Shown: positions 1 to 14,600 of the stretch, one piece after another
How positions within the stretch are numbered: the first letter of the stretch is position 1
Layout: the number at the start of each line of letters is the position of its first letter
From: Erpetoichthys calabaricus
Taxonomy: Eukaryota > Chordata > Cladistia > Polypteriformes > Polypteridae
Reading direction: 5' to 3'
Length of the DNA stretch: 64,000 bases
Assembly: GCF_900747795.2 (NCBI RefSeq)
Contig: NC_041401.2
Coordinates: 69,177,188-69,241,187, forward strand
Program-made: the position numbers and the translations under genes
The notes under the pieces: generated by a model
Seen by the model: only the letters and a program-made list of their open reading frames with translations
Told to the model about the DNA's origin: nothing
Databases searched by the model: none

Positions 1-2197
1 CAATTGAATGCTTTATTTGTGTTCTTGATAAAGGCAAAGCCATCTGGTAAGTGTGCCAGAGCCAATCAATGGAGTGAAGTCAAGCATATTTTGGTTCAGA
101 GCTTCATATTTTTTAATAAAGAGCACAGAGAGAATAAATGGAACACGGTAAAACTTGTGCTGTATTTGACATGAGGTGTCCTTTCACTGCAGTTTGTTAA
201 GACTGAAAGGCAAGAAGAACAGCAATGAAGATTAATCTATTAAAATACATACAGTATATGCTTAATGAAATGCTAACGTCCCATCTGCTATCTATACTGC
301 CTCTCTATAAACTTCTCTGCTCTCAGAATTTGTTCTTTTTGTGTATGATTGAACTCCATAATTCCTGTAACTCTTTGTTAGGTTGGAACCAAGAACTCTC
401 CCTCTTTGTATTTCTCAATTTAGTGTAGTTTCACAACTAGATGTTTTAATCACATATTAATAAATCGAATGGCTTGCTGAATAATTGAATCTATAGACTA
501 CAGAAAGCATCTAAAGTAGGGCCGCTGGGGGAGATTGGGGTTCACAGACATCGCTGCAGGTCTCCATATTATTACAGGAGACCGCACCAGTGATTATAAT
601 CAATAATGTTATAAAGATGATGGAAGATGATTCATTCAACAGTGATTTAAAATTGCTACACATCACAATGCTGTATGGGCATCCAAACCTAAAATTAGAA
701 CTGCCTCATTATAAAATGGACTGAAATAAATGTGTTCCATCAAGAGACAGTCACGCTGTTCCCATTTGCTTTCTTTCTACTGTAATCTGGACGGTGACTC
801 CAAAAAAATTGCCTTTCATTCTGTTTTACCGGTGTACGGTAGCATTGGCTTTTTAGGTGATGTAAAGTTTTGCTTTTATTAAAAACTGTAGTGTCATCAG
901 ATCATTTTAGAGTTACTATCACGTGTGCTCAGTCTAATGAAATTATTATCTGCATATTTGACCGACACAGCGCAGGACACCACTGTCCTTGTCCAGTGAC
1001 CCAAATTTCATACTGTTGTTTATATATAATATCCTTCCATGCATTTTCTAAGCCTGTTTATAATAAAACATCAGAAAATAATAGGTAGCGGAGAACAAAG
1101 CAGTCAAGTTTCCTTTCACATACAATTGTGTGAAACTGACGCTAAACTTTGTTTCACCAAGCTCACTACAAAGGGTGTTTTAGAGTTTTAAACATTTTTT
1201 AGAACATTGCTCCTTAACAGCTTGGCAACTCCATACGCCACTTTTGCACCAATATATTTTTCAGAAGAGGGCCTAGAGGAAAATAAATGGGGGAAAAACT
1301 GCATTTTAGGAAGTTCTACATGGCTAAACACAACTCGCGATGAGACAAAAAGTCGTACAAGCTGTAATCCAGCGAGGGAATAAAATTGTTGTTCAAGTTA
1401 AATGAAAAGAAAATGCTGTATCTGTGTTATGATTTGTATTATTCGTTAATTTTTTTTATCCTTTGACCTAAACAAGGGGGGTTTAAAAATCAGGGATTCT
1501 GATTTTGAAGTGCTCATAATTTATTAGTATTTTGTTCCCAAGCTATATTCTTTTTTTTTATTGTTATTTAGTGGATCCCATTGTCATGACGTGGGTCTCA
1601 GTTGCCAGGGGTGTGGCCTCAAAAATTGGGAAATGAAGGGGTCAGTTAGATGAAGAGTTTAAAGGTTGTCTCTCTGAGTTTGAGAATAACAAACTTTTTT
1701 CCGATTGCTTCAAGTCTTTTTGATTTCCCAGTTCACAAAGTTCTGCTCGTCACTGACTTCATTTTGGATTTTGTTTTGGGTTCAAAGAAACATTGGTTTG
1801 ATATTTGGTTTTGATCGTGGCTAGTTTATTTTGGCTTCATGTATCTCCCAGTCATTTCATCCCTCATACTATCTCTGTTGCATCAGTCAAATCTGGGTCT
1901 TAGATGAGATCTCGTTTTGGCCAGTATGAAACTCTTTGTGCACTGATAACAGTGTCCCCTCATCAGGCACATTACAATCTTGCTGCCTGATGGGAACTGT
2001 AGTCCCCACATACTGGATTTTGGGTTGCCCTCCAATCACAACTTCTCTCCTGATACAACCTACAAGCTGTATTCTAAGTTAGAGCAGCAGCAACTCACGT
2101 GAAAATTTTTTGAAAACTGGTTCAGCCACTTTTGCCTGATTGGCGAACAGACAAAAAAAAAAAGCTTATGATTGTTTATTTGTATATGTACTGTATA
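1..2197. other. Unassigned sequence, left edge
   Basis: AT-rich sequence with no exon, RNA gene or transposon that I recognise. The open frames in it are short and lack any known motif. Confidence 0.5.
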
Positions 2198-2199
2198 TA

Positions 2200-3375
2200 C
2201 ACTCTCCGGCCGCTGTATTAAGTGCACCTTGCTAGTACGGAGGCGGACCTCCTTTTACTTTCAAAACTGCTGTAATTCTTTGTGACTTTGATTCAGCAAG
2301 GTGCTGGAAACATTCTTCTGGGATTTTGGTACATACTGACATGATAACATCATGCAGTTGCTGCAGGTTTGTCAGCTGCACATCCATGATGTAAATCTCC
2401 CATTCCTCCAGATCCCAAAGGTGCTCTATCAGATTGAGATCTGGTGACTGTGGAGGCCATTTGAGTACAGTGAACTCATTGCCATGTTCAGTAACCCAGT
2501 TTGAGATGATCTGAGCTTTGTGACATGGCGTGTTATCCTGTTGGAAGTAGCCATCATAAGATGGGTACACTGTGGTCATAAAGGGACGGACATGGTCAGC
2601 AACAATACTCGGGAAAGCTATGGCATTTACACAATGCTCAGTTGTTACTAAGGAGCCCAATGTGTGCCAAGAAAATATCCCCCACACGATTACACCAACA
2701 CAACCAGCCTGAACTGTTGATATAAGGGAGGATGGATTCATTCTGTCTTGTTCACACCAAATTCTGACCCTACCATCTGAATGTCACAGCAGAAATTGAG
2801 ACTCATCAGACCAGGCAACGTTTTTCCAATCTTCTATTATCCAATTTTGGTGAGCCCATGCAAAATGTTGCATCTGCTGGCTGTTCTTAGCTAATATCAG
2901 TGGCTTCCAGTGTGGTCTGCTTCAAGGTTGGGACGTGTTATGTATTTATCATTCTCTTCTACATACCTCGGTTGTAATGAGTGGTTATTTCAGTTACTGT
3001 TGCATTTCTATCAGCTCAAACCAGTCTGACCATTTTCCTTTGAACTCTGGCATCAACAAGGTATTTTTGCCCAGAGAACTGTCACTCACTGGATATTTCC
3101 CATTTTTCAGACCATTCTCTGTAAGCTATACAGATGGTCAAGCGTGAAAATCTCAGTTTCTGAAATAATCGTCCGTCTGACACCAACAGCCATGCCACAT
3201 TCAAAGTCACTTAAATCACCTTTCTTCTCCATTCTGATGCTCAGTTAGAACATCAGCAGGTTATCTTGATAATGTCTATATGCCTAAATGTATTGAGTTG
3301 CTGCATTGATTGGCTGATTAGATATTTGCATTAACAAGCAATTGAGCAGGTGTACCTAATAAAGTGGCCAGAGTG
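2200..3375 (-). mobile_element. Tc1-like DNA transposon, decayed
   Basis: Terminal inverted repeats lie at 2200-2229 (CACTCTCCGG...) and 3348-3375 (ending GGCCAGAGTG). A TA precedes the left end; on the right it reads TG, so the target site has mutated. The minus strand codes for the C-terminal half of a Tc1 transposase. The D of QQDNTPCHKA and the E of DLNLIEHLWD are the second and third catalytic residues. The N-terminal half (2742-3250) survives only as scattered motifs such as WSDES around 2800. Confidence 0.88.
2232..2741 (-). pseudogene. Tc1 transposase, C-terminal fragment
   Basis: This is 169 open codons of the DDE domain, with the QQDNTPCHKA and WPPQSPDLN motifs and a typical ending AVLKVKGGPPPY. 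The frame is lost upstream, so no full transposase can be made from it. Confidence 0.85.
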
Positions 3376-3412
3376 TGAATACTGTATATGCAATGGTATT
3401 TGTATTTATATA

Positions 3413-4200
3413 CAGTAGAACCTCTGGTCACAAACGTTTCAACACGTACAAATCGGGTTACGATCAAAAAGTTTGCCAAAATTTTGCATCTGTTCATGAC
3501 CACACGCTCTGGTGGCGATCAAAAACACTGGCAGCCAGTTTCTCTACGCGCCAATGATTTGCCATTCTCCGTTTCCCATTTTCTTTTGTTTGCATATACA
3601 CGGCCTAACAAAGCAGCTGATGTTGCAAAAGGAATTACAATGTTAACCAAGCAGAGGCCTCAAGTGCTTGAAGAGGTGGAAAAACTGTTGCTAGTGTGGT
3701 TGAACGAGAAGCAACTTGCAGGGGATAGCGTAAGTGAGGCGATCATATGTGCGAAAGCCAGGAAGATTCATGGTGATTTGCTGAAAACAAATCCTTCTTC
3801 GAGTGGCGAAGGTGAGGAATATAAAGCCAGTAGATGATGGTTTGAAAAGTTTTTGCAAGAGAAGTGGCATTTAATTTTTTTCTCCCTGTGTTTAAAACTC
3901 ATAAAAAAGTGTTTACAGCGAGCAGTTCGTAAGGGTCTAGCGCAAACTCTTACAATGTTAGTTTTCTCTGTTGTTCAAGGTTTTTTCAGTGTTATTCAAT
4001 GTTTTTACGTTTAGTTTACTATTACACTGTGCATTGTGTGGTATAATTAATTATTTTTGTGCTAAAAAAAAAATATATTTACATACGGTTTGTACAGTCT
4101 GGAACGGATTAATGTGTTTACATACAATTTTATGGGGAAGTTACGTTCGGGTCGCGTCCAGAGTTTTGGAATGAATTACAGTCGTGACCAGAGGTACCAC
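3413..4200 (+). mobile_element. Tigger/pogo-type DNA transposon, internally deleted
   Basis: Ends share ACCTCTGGTCAC at 3422 and, inverted, GTGACCAGAGGTA near 4184. The inside keeps part of a CENP-B-like DNA-binding region: KQRPQVLEEVEKLLLVWL, then SEAIICAKARKIHGDLL (about 3645-3790), typical of Tigger transposases. The catalytic DDE part is gone, leaving a 0.8-kb non-autonomous relic. Confidence 0.8.
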
Positions 4201-6085
4201 CAGGTATATCCCATACCTAGCCAGGAGGCCATGGCAGTTAGGGGGCCCATAAAAGGGCAAGATATTACCTGCCCATCCACAAAGAAGGATTAAAAAAATT
4301 CTAAAACACAGGTGGCCACGTTGCTGTCTCGGAGGGATGGACCAAAGACCTTCAACTAGTGTGAGGCTATTGTGATGCTTGGACAGGGGAAGCAAACTAT
4401 CAGTACTGCATGCCCTTCCGATATGCTAGATGGCAGCATCCTTGGGCTAGGGCCACATGGACTTCTGCAAGGTACGCTGGGAAATGCAGTCTTGTAGGGC
4501 AGCTTTGTCGGGTTCTGTGGGTGCTGACAAGGTTTGCTGCAGGCTTTCATTATCCTTACTTTATAGGACTTTTATTGAACTGGAAGTACTTCCATCAGAA
4601 TATGCCCTAGCACTAGAATTACTCCTGGGTCCAACACAAAAGAAGCAGCTCAGTCTCATCTAGGCAAGTTGGAGTCTGGTGTGGAGGACGGACAAACTCA
4701 CTTGGGAGGAAAGGAGAAGCAAGCAAGAGAGAAAAGAATCTGAATTGGTGATTGAGATTATTAACAGAGCCTTTTGTAAGGTAATTTATCATAATAAACC
4801 TTAATTTTGCACCTGGAACTTCTCTATGAGGTTAGGGGAGCTGCACAAGTGGCATAGTGGGCAGGATTTTCTGGCAGTCTGCTTGGCAGGAAGCTGCATT
4901 TAAAAATACTTTTCTTGTGGCCAAAAACACCTCAGACCCACCATACATGGGGCACCCTAAACATGACTGTTACCTTTAAAACCATTGGGAAGAGAACACC
5001 CAAGAAAGATGGCAACACTTCAAGCAACCAAGGTGCCCACCTGTATTTTGGCATTCTTTATCAGTTTTTGGGGACGGGCAGAGAACCTTTTCCCCTTCTT
5101 TGTGCCCCGTCACTGCCGTGGCCTAAATAAGGTAAATTGGTTTCAAGCTGCATTTAAAAAACTCTGCATGATGTTTTACTCAAACTATTATTGTTTTAAT
5201 ACTTGTTTTAGGCCCAGTCCACTTAGAGAGTGCTCTAAAAATCTTTGATCTCATTTCACCCCAGCGTATTGCACCAACAGAGGCGTCATGCAAGGAACCT
5301 TTTGTGACTAACATTACGGCCAAAAACCACCAGAACACGTGGTATATCATCCATGATCTATCCCCATAACTGAACTATTCTCACCCTCAAACAAATGCTG
5401 AATATTCCCTTCATTCATTTTGTGGTCTTATTTATTGTAAAGCAGAGTTGTGGGTAAGGGCATGCACACAACCATCTTAGAGTTGCTAATTTATCTCACC
5501 CACAAGCAGCCATGGGGGGAATGTGCAGACCGTTTGAACAAGTTCAACCCCTAAAGCTGTGAAAAGGAAACTCACACTGCTGAGACTCTGCAATTTCTTA
5601 CTGACTTCTTAATGACTGCCATGCACACTCCTGTCAAGGCCATGATTCTTGACTTCAGATAAATAGCACATGATATTCAGTTTTAGAGCCCATCTACTGT
5701 GTTTTTCTCAAATATTTAAACTCCCCGAGAGTCATCAGTGGAGTGGAGCAAAGTAAGTTTTGAGGACATAAGGAAGAATCTACTGAGCTTGTGTTATTGC
5801 TATTTCTATATTTGACATCAAAGTAATGAAAGCCACAAAGCAGCTCATTTTGCTGATACTTGTAATCAAGGGCTGTCAGTCACTTTGTTGCAGCAGACAT
5901 TGAAAGACCTGGACGTTCCACATTGTGAAGCCAGAACATCTTCTCTGAATCAACACATTAAGAAACTATGAATCTTCATTGTCCTTCTAAAAGGTATGTT
6001 GAGGAACTTAGTGTCAAATTTCATGACTATTGTGTCTCTGTGTTTGACTGACATATTGCACTATGTAGTGAGCCATATGAGGAAG
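4201..6085. other. Unassigned sequence
   Basis: No host exon recognised. Parts look repeat-like, for example an AATAAA-containing stretch near 4790 followed by GGCATAGTGGGCAGG at 4852, but no family can be named. Confidence 0.4.
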
Positions 6086-6341
6086 GCATGGTGGCACAGT
6101 GCGTTGTCTCACACTGAGCCCTGGTTCAATGACTGTCTTTCTGGGTTTTGCACATTCTCCCATTCTCATGCAAAGTTATGTGAACTAGTCACTCTAAATA
6201 AGTAAGTATGTGCTTCGATGGACTAATGTCGCATCCAGGGTAGCTTCCTGCCTTGTGCCCAATGCTACTTGGATAGGCTTCATTCTCTACAACCCTGAAC
6301 TGGATTACACCGGTTCAGTAATGGACTGACATGACTCCTTA
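6086..6341 (+). mobile_element. tRNA-derived SINE, old copy
   Basis: The order of motifs matches the window's main SINE family: GCATGGTGGCACAGTG (A-box part), GGTTCAATGACT (B-box part), GCACATTCTCCC, CTCTAAATAAG, GATGGACTAATGTCGCATCCAGGG, then CTTCCTGCCTTGTGCCC. It is strongly diverged from the fresh copy at 37958. Confidence 0.7.
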
Positions 6342-6913
6342 GGCCAGTGGCACCTTACACAACTTCCAGTCGGAGGAAATGTCAAACTTGATGACTGCAG
6401 TTGCTGATCTTGTCGCCTGAGTATGTCAGATTACATGACTAGAAATCAACAGGGTATGTCAAGTTAGACAGCTGTGTGGCATCTTTCCAGCACAGTTTCA
6501 TACTTCCAAAGTATCGCAAGCTCGACACATCCTGACAGCTAATAACCTGCGGCCAGACCAAGCCATGGCTGTACAAATGCTTTACAGATGTGGCGACTTC
6601 AGCCCCAATCTCTGCACCTTTTCTTTATTCTATCATGGTGCATAAAATGCGAGATATCAGACAGATGAGCTTCTCTTCTGTATTCCTTGTAGTTGCATTA
6701 TATGTATTGTTCATCTGGGTGAGGGCTCAGTGATGGACAGTTCTTGCATACACAGAGCCCTCACCTACGACATATGACTAACTCAAATCGCCTGCCTGGA
6801 TTAAGTCATTGGATATGTCAGGCTGCACCACTGGAATCTGCAGGAGTACCCTGTGACTTGCTAAGATTATAATTAAAACCTGCAACTGGAAAAGTTGTGT
6901 AATGTGACAGGCC
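6342..6913 (+). mobile_element. Non-autonomous DNA element with GGCC ends, copy 1
   Basis: The ends are inverted repeats: GGCCAGTGGCACCTTACAC at the left and GTGTAATGTGACAGGCC at the right. Internal blocks recur in reverse orientation at 39161-39738 (GCACAGTTTCATACTT, ATGTCAAACTTGATGACTGC, CCCAATCTCTGCACCTTTTC). No coding capacity. I cannot assign a superfamily. Confidence 0.65.
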
Positions 6914-7319
6914 CTTTACCCTTCAACAGGCTTCTTGGCTGCACCCTGCCACTTAAAGGTATGAGAGAATGAGCCCAAATGAAAGTTGTCCTTCACTTTT
7001 AGAACCCTTCTTGTCTGTAAAATTGTTTAAAAAGCTCTTCACTCTTGACATATTGTGAATGGTAAGCTCGCCGTGGCCTAACAGTGTGTTCTGTCCAAAT
7101 CAGTTCTATCCTGTTTAAAATAATATTCTTCCCCTTTTTTCCGGCATTGTTCATAGCTGTCATTTTTTGTTTCACCTGTCAGACTTGTGTAGCATTTTGA
7201 TAAAGCAAACAGCTAGCATTTCAAAGAATCTGAGCACACACTTGTGACAATCAGTATTGCAGAATCCATCAGCGTAATGTGGAAATTCTGGGTTTGAAAT
7301 TGTGGCCATGCTTTTTTAT
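6914..7319. other. Unassigned sequence
   Basis: Nothing recognisable. Confidence 0.5.
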
Positions 7320-8331
7320 CCACAATATAGAATTAGCATGATAGTTAACACAATTAAGTATGTTACTCAAATAGAAAATGTAAAACATAAATCAATCATT
7401 TATTACAGAAGAACCAATCTATAAACTGAAAAATATAAAATTCTGTTAGTCATGCAGTAAATATACATAGAACCATATACATTATATTTTTTATTAAAAA
7501 AGAAGAACCAATTTTACATAAGAGAAAAGTAATCTATACAAAAACCAAAAAAAACAATTGGTAACTAATAATACATTGCAATAGGATATATGAGAAATAT
7601 TAACATATTTATATGAGGCTCCAATGCATTGATAAGATGAAAATCTCTATTAAAATTTCCACAAAGATTACAAAAGTTGAAAAAGTGAAACAATTGAAAG
7701 ATTACAAGTGCCAATAAACATACCAAAGGACATGGAATAGTAACCTTCAAAGAAAATTTATATAAAAAAAGTGAGGTAGGGGTGATAAAAACAAACAGGG
7801 TGTCTAAAATTACATGCCTAATGAATATAACAAATGAAAAACAGTGGGAGCCCACTGAGTGGACCAGTGAAGGCCTGGAAGAGTGTGTGGCACTGAGCTA
7901 TTACTGGGAGTTGTTTCACTGGACTCCTGACCCTTAAATGTGATACAATGTGTTGGCTGATGCGTTTCGTGGAAAGACCTCTTCTTCAGGGCTCAGCATA
8001 CTAAGTTTAAACAATTGCATGAGGCCAGGCAGTCTCACAGTTGATCAAACTTTCTAGCAATAATCAGAAATGGGAGCTGACTGAAGGGGCTTGAATCCAG
8101 CTGAGACAGTCCCTGCACAGCACAGAGCAGTCGACAAATGTCTGAATGGAAATCGAGGCTTTTTTATATAAACTTAAATATATATGTTTCTATACTTGCA
8201 TATATTTACTGCATGACTAGTGGAATTATATTTTTTCTGTTTTGGTTCTTCTGCACTAAATGATTGATTTATGCTTTACACTTTCTATTCGTCTTTTCTA
8301 CTTAATCTTTCCTGCTTGTTGTATATTGTGG
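7320..8331. mobile_element. Long inverted-repeat (foldback-like) element, about 1 kb
   Basis: Left arm about 7320-7490 and right arm about 8165-8331 are inverted copies. Shared blocks include CATAAATCAATCATTTA, CAGAAGAACCA, CTAGTCATGCAGTAAATATA and the outermost CACAATATA. The centre has no transposase. It contains GATGCGTTTCGTGGAAAG at 7958. Long arms with a short core suit a foldback or non-autonomous DNA transposon; target duplications are not evident. Confidence 0.6.
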
Positions 8332-9114
8332 TTTAACAATCGGTAATCTGATTATTTTGTATTTTTTATGAATTTCATGGTAGTTTTATTTCATCTTATT
8401 TTTTATGTTATAGAATAAATAGTAAATCTTTGAATGGTACAGGAACTGACTCCTAAAAACTGACATGATTTTTAGAATGTTATTACCTTACCTTACCTTA
8501 CCTTACACTGCTTGTAATTAGATGACAAGGTTAATTTAACTAAGGGAAGGAAATGAAAGAGAGAAAAGCAAAATAATGTTATGAAACTGTGTATGGGTTC
8601 ATAATAGCTGGCCTCGTGAGAATGCCAGAATAAAAAAAGAGAGAGAAGTGAAAGAGACAGAAGTGTGCTGACAAGCCAGCTAGGAGCTCCCACAAAACCG
8701 TACATCTGGCACAAGAAACAGCGTGCGTCAGCAAAGAAGGAAATGGAACCTGAGTGTCAGCAAGAAGAGGCCAGGGTTTTCAGATGAGAAGTGCACAGTA
8801 AAGACTCCCAAAAGTTTGGAAAAGGAGAACATGCTGCACTGGGAAGATGATGACATCATATAAAGGGATAAAAAAAAAAAAACAACATCAGTGATGCAGA
8901 CGGTCTATAGGGTGAGTGTGAATGTAAAGGAAGTTAGAATGGCCTGTAACCTGGTATGGCTTACTAAAGTTTTACAAGGAATATTTGCTGGCAAACCTGC
9001 AACAATTCTTCTGTTTTACTTTATAAATAACCTTGCTCTGTGTTTTAATTTCACCTTGGGAACAAATAATTATCCATCTGTCTATCTGTATGTCTGTCTG
9101 TCAGTCATGTAGTG
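8332..9114. other. Unassigned sequence with a short CCTTA tandem
   Basis: A CCTTA repeat of about five units lies at 8484-8507. Otherwise nothing recognisable. Confidence 0.5.
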
Positions 9115-11028
<1,914 letters not shown>

Positions 11029-11036
11029 ATATACAT

Positions 11037-11617
11037 TAGGGCTGGCCAAGTTAACTGGCAGCAACAGATGTTTTATGTTGATTTATGTGTGAAAGCTTTG
11101 CTTTGAGCACTTTTCAGAAAAACTGAGTTTTTTGGAAAAAATATTAGCCCTTAAAGAGTTGCTACTGAACAGACTGTGTATGCTGCTCCCTGATAAAAGA
11201 AAATGTTTCTGCTGGTATCTGTTCAGATAAAAAAGAAAACCGATTTAGAAATGTTAACTTGCTATTGCTCAGAAGGTGCCTGTTATAATGTTGTGATCGT
11301 GGCTCTGGACTCTGAGGGTAACTTGTTTTTCTATAACAAACTAGATAAAACGTTAATGCCCCAGCAGTGGCAAATAGCTTTGGTTTTATATTTGATTTGA
11401 TTACATTAATGTTTAAGCTGAGATTTAAAAGACATATTTTAACTGCTACTACTTAAAGGGAATACAGGCTGTTAAAGAGCACCTTATTTGTATAAAATGT
11501 TTGCAAACCAAATACACGCAATACACTACTTTTGAGTTCATTATTGAATTTTGCACATAACAATGTGATTGTCTGTGATTAATCACGATTAAAAATTTTA
11601 ATCCCTGCCCAGCACTA
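11037..11617. mobile_element. hAT-like non-autonomous element
   Basis: Ends are inverted: TAGGGCTGGCC on the left and GGGCAG...AGCACTA on the right. Flanks ATATACAT (11029-11036) and ATATACTG (11618-11625) agree at 6 of 8 bases, as expected for a decayed 8-bp hAT target duplication. No transposase frame inside. Confidence 0.65.
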
Positions 11618-11633
11618 ATATACTGTGTGTGTG

Positions 11634-11637
<4 letters not shown>

Positions 11638-11697
<60 letters not shown>
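11638..11697. repeat. (AT)n dinucleotide repeat
   Basis: About 30 units of AT between the hAT-like element and a Tc1 fragment. The YIYIYI frame across it is an artefact. Confidence 0.95.
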
Positions 11698-11699
<2 letters not shown>

Positions 11700-11714
11700 G
11701 TATGTGTGTGTGTA

Positions 11715-12245
11715 CAGTGGGGGAAATACGTTTTTGAGCCCCTGCTGAATTTGTAAGTTTGCTCACTTACAAAGAAATAAACAGTCTCTAATTTTTATGG
11801 TAGTTTTGTTTTAATGGAGAGAGACAGAATATCAACCAAAAATTCAGAAAAACCACATTACATAAAAGTTATAAATTGATTTGTATGTCATTGAGGGAAA
11901 TAAGTATTTGATCCCCTGAATTCTGGCTCTCACAGATTGACTGTGTGCCCATGTGGCACACAGATTTCAATCAATCAATCAATTTCAGATACTCCTGATC
12001 TCAATTCATTATGTGTATAAAGCACACCTGTCCACAGAATCAATTTCTTCCATTCCATCCTCTCCACCACCATTGGCAAAACCAAAGAGCTGTCAAAGGA
12101 CGACAGGGACAAGATTGTAGACCTGCACAAGCCTAGAGTGGGCTACAAGGCCATCAACAAGAAGCTTGGTGAGAAGGTGATAGCTGTTGGTGTGATTATT
12201 CAGAAATGGAAGAAATATAAAATGACCATCAATCACCCTGCTGTC
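11715..12245 (+). mobile_element. Tc1-like DNA transposon, 5' part only
   Basis: It starts at a TA with inverted repeat CAGTGGGGGAAATACG; the second part of the long terminal repeat, GGGAAATAAGTATTTGATCC, is at 11895. Coding then begins for the transposase N-terminus: [45 protein letters not shown] (12086-12235), a helix-turn-helix. Similarity ends near 12240, so the catalytic part and the right end are missing. Confidence 0.85.
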
Positions 12246-12961
12246 TCCCTGTACAGAATTCTGTACAAGCTCAGCTGCCTTCTCTCCCATTTATGTTTGT
12301 TTGTCTGGCTTTGCCAACACTGCCCAAATTGTGCCTCTAAGTTGACATAGCGTGACTTCATGCCCTGCAGCCAACTGCCATCTTTCCCAAGATGCTTGCA
12401 GTGTGTTTTCTGTTAGCTCGGGCATGTCAGGTCACTTTAACAGTAAAGGTGACTTCACGAAATGGAAGGATGGAACACTTATTGTATTCAATTATAGATC
12501 TGCCATTTTGTCTCACTGAAAATTTAAAAAATTATTTTTTGTATCAGAGTTATGAAATATTATTTTAATAATTAGCATCGCTGAATGGACCCTGTATGAG
12601 TAGGAGTGGGCATGTGTGCAATACATGCCCTGTAATGGACTTGTGTCCTGTCCAGGGTTGGTGCCTGCCTTGCTCTTTATGATGGGTGACTCTAAATTGG
12701 ATAACCTGATATGGAAAAGGAATGAATTTGTTTTAGTCTCTAAGTTCCCAAAATTGTAAGTATTTGAGTTTATTTATATATTTACTTTGAAAGGTGCGGT
12801 ACACCAGTTCCTATTTTAGTGTGAGTTTTACTACTATGAATATTTAAGATCCATTTTATGGTATATTCATTTTAATTATATTTTACGACTACTACGGAAA
12901 AACGTTTTATATTTTATTAACACATAATACACAACATTCTCAAACTCTCTTAATCCAAATA
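12246..12961. other. Unassigned sequence with a SINE remnant
   Basis: A remnant of the main SINE family lies at 12590-12710 (GTAATGGACTTGTGTCCTG, CCAGGGTTGGTGCCTGCC). The rest is unassigned. An 18-bp perfect palindrome is at 12250-12267. Confidence 0.5.
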
Positions 12962-13170
12962 AAGGTTGTGGGAGCTGTAGCCCATCCCAGCAACATTAAG
13001 CAGGAACCCACCCTGCATCACAGAGGCTTGTCATACACACATCCATGTGGTGTCAGTTTAGGATCACCGATTAACTGAACACACAGACACTCCTTTGGGA
13101 TGTAGAAGGAAAAGTGTGTAGAAAATGCCACGCTGACATGTCAAGAGTGTGCAGATGACACAAAGCCTAC
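12962..13170 (-). mobile_element. tRNA-derived SINE, old minus-strand copy
   Basis: Motifs of the main SINE in reverse: GGGAGCTGTAGCCCATCCC, AGGAACCCACCCTGCATCAC, GTTTAGGATCACC. Strongly diverged. Confidence 0.6.
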
Positions 13171-14600
13171 AACTTGCTTTGAAACATTCACATCTAGGAT
13201 GTTGGATGTGTGAGGCCGCAGGGTGAAGCAGCACACCATCAGGTCATCACATTTTATTGACGATTTAGATTTTTTTTTTCTCAAAAGTACTATTAAGAGA
13301 AATGTACAATATAATTATAAAGCCCTGTGCTTTTTCACATACAAGCAGCTTATTTCTTGTTATATGACTTATCAAAGAGTTCTGTTTTTTTCCCCATCAG
13401 AAAAAGTATCTCTGGCTGTCTTATTTTGTCCTCAAACACAGTATACCCCACCTATCAAGCAGACAATTTCATTAAGAGAGAATCTTCCATTATCTTGTCC
13501 TCTTTTCGGCCATGTCTCTTTCTGTGGTTTTTCTCAGTTGTTTCCTACTCTCTGACTCTTACAGCTACACATTTGGTTTTATCAGTTGTTTCACATACAG
13601 GCGTTACTGAATTTTGCCCGTCTATGACTCATTGTTTCTGTATAAAGGATGTGGTCGTTGAGAAAAGGCTCTGCAGGAGACCATCTCTGACCCATGACTG
13701 ATGTGGGTGACAATGCACTCACTGTACATGTGCAACGTGAGCAACCAACTGCATCGAAATTTACTTGACTTTCCACTTCAGAAAAGGTGCAAAGATGTGT
13801 TTATAACCTACTGTAATAAAAGATCAAACTGAGAGCTTATCTATGGATAACTAAGTGGACCGTTCGCAGTCCATCACTGCAGTTCTAGGCCCCAGTTACT
13901 TTTATAAACTAATTTGCTCCTTGGGTCCCTCAGTATTAAAACAGCCACTCTGGGAGGCTGAAGTCTCATATCGTGATCCTGACCTGGCAGCTTTCATTAT
14001 GGATTTTTCTCCAGTGTACCTGGAAGGGTGAGAGAGTCCGCCATTGTGCTCAAGGCCCCTTGTTAACAGCTCGATTGGTCATTTGGCTTTTGGAGATGAT
14101 CCAGTAGCCCAAGTTCAGTCTCCGCCACTGCAGTCATGTCTAGGAGGACACGTGACTGACATAGATGAAGTGTCTCCTTAAGTGACTGCCTGAGCAGAAA
14201 CATCTGACTTATCCAGCATCTTCTTGGATCTCAAAGACTTGCATGTTGGGTTGTAGAAATGCTTCATCCTAAAAAAGAATATTTTTTATATCCTACTTAC
14301 ACAATGTAGTTTATAGTGATGGACAAGAAAAGATTTTAATTTCATGTTTGTTTGCAGAATGGAGATAAAAATGTTTCTGAACAGAACTGAACGTCTATGG
14401 TGAGCAATGGTGGACAACAACAAACAATACCATACACCTATGAAAAAAATCCTTATGTTACTCGAGTCACATAATCCACATCTTAAGTCATCCAGTCATA
14501 TGCTCACAATGCCCCAAACATAAATATTCTTACTTTGAAATGGTTAAACTAGCTGTTGAAATCTAAGTAATCGACATTGACCTCATTTGTAGTGCATAAT
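13171..14600. other. Unassigned sequence
   Basis: Overlapping open frames at 13223-13701 have no recognisable domain, and I see no splice pattern that would support an exon. Confidence 0.45.

Noticed and set aside
4760-4890. Possible fossil LTR end followed by a primer-site-like stretch
   Set aside because: The resemblance is short, there is no second repeat and no adjoining retroelement sequence, so no element can be supported.
11449-11766. Minus-strand open frame with repeating YI
   Set aside because: It crosses the AT repeat and the ends of two transposons; no protein signal.
13223-13701. Two overlapping frames of 110 and 124 codons
   Set aside because: No recognisable motif; consistent with chance frames in repeat-like DNA.
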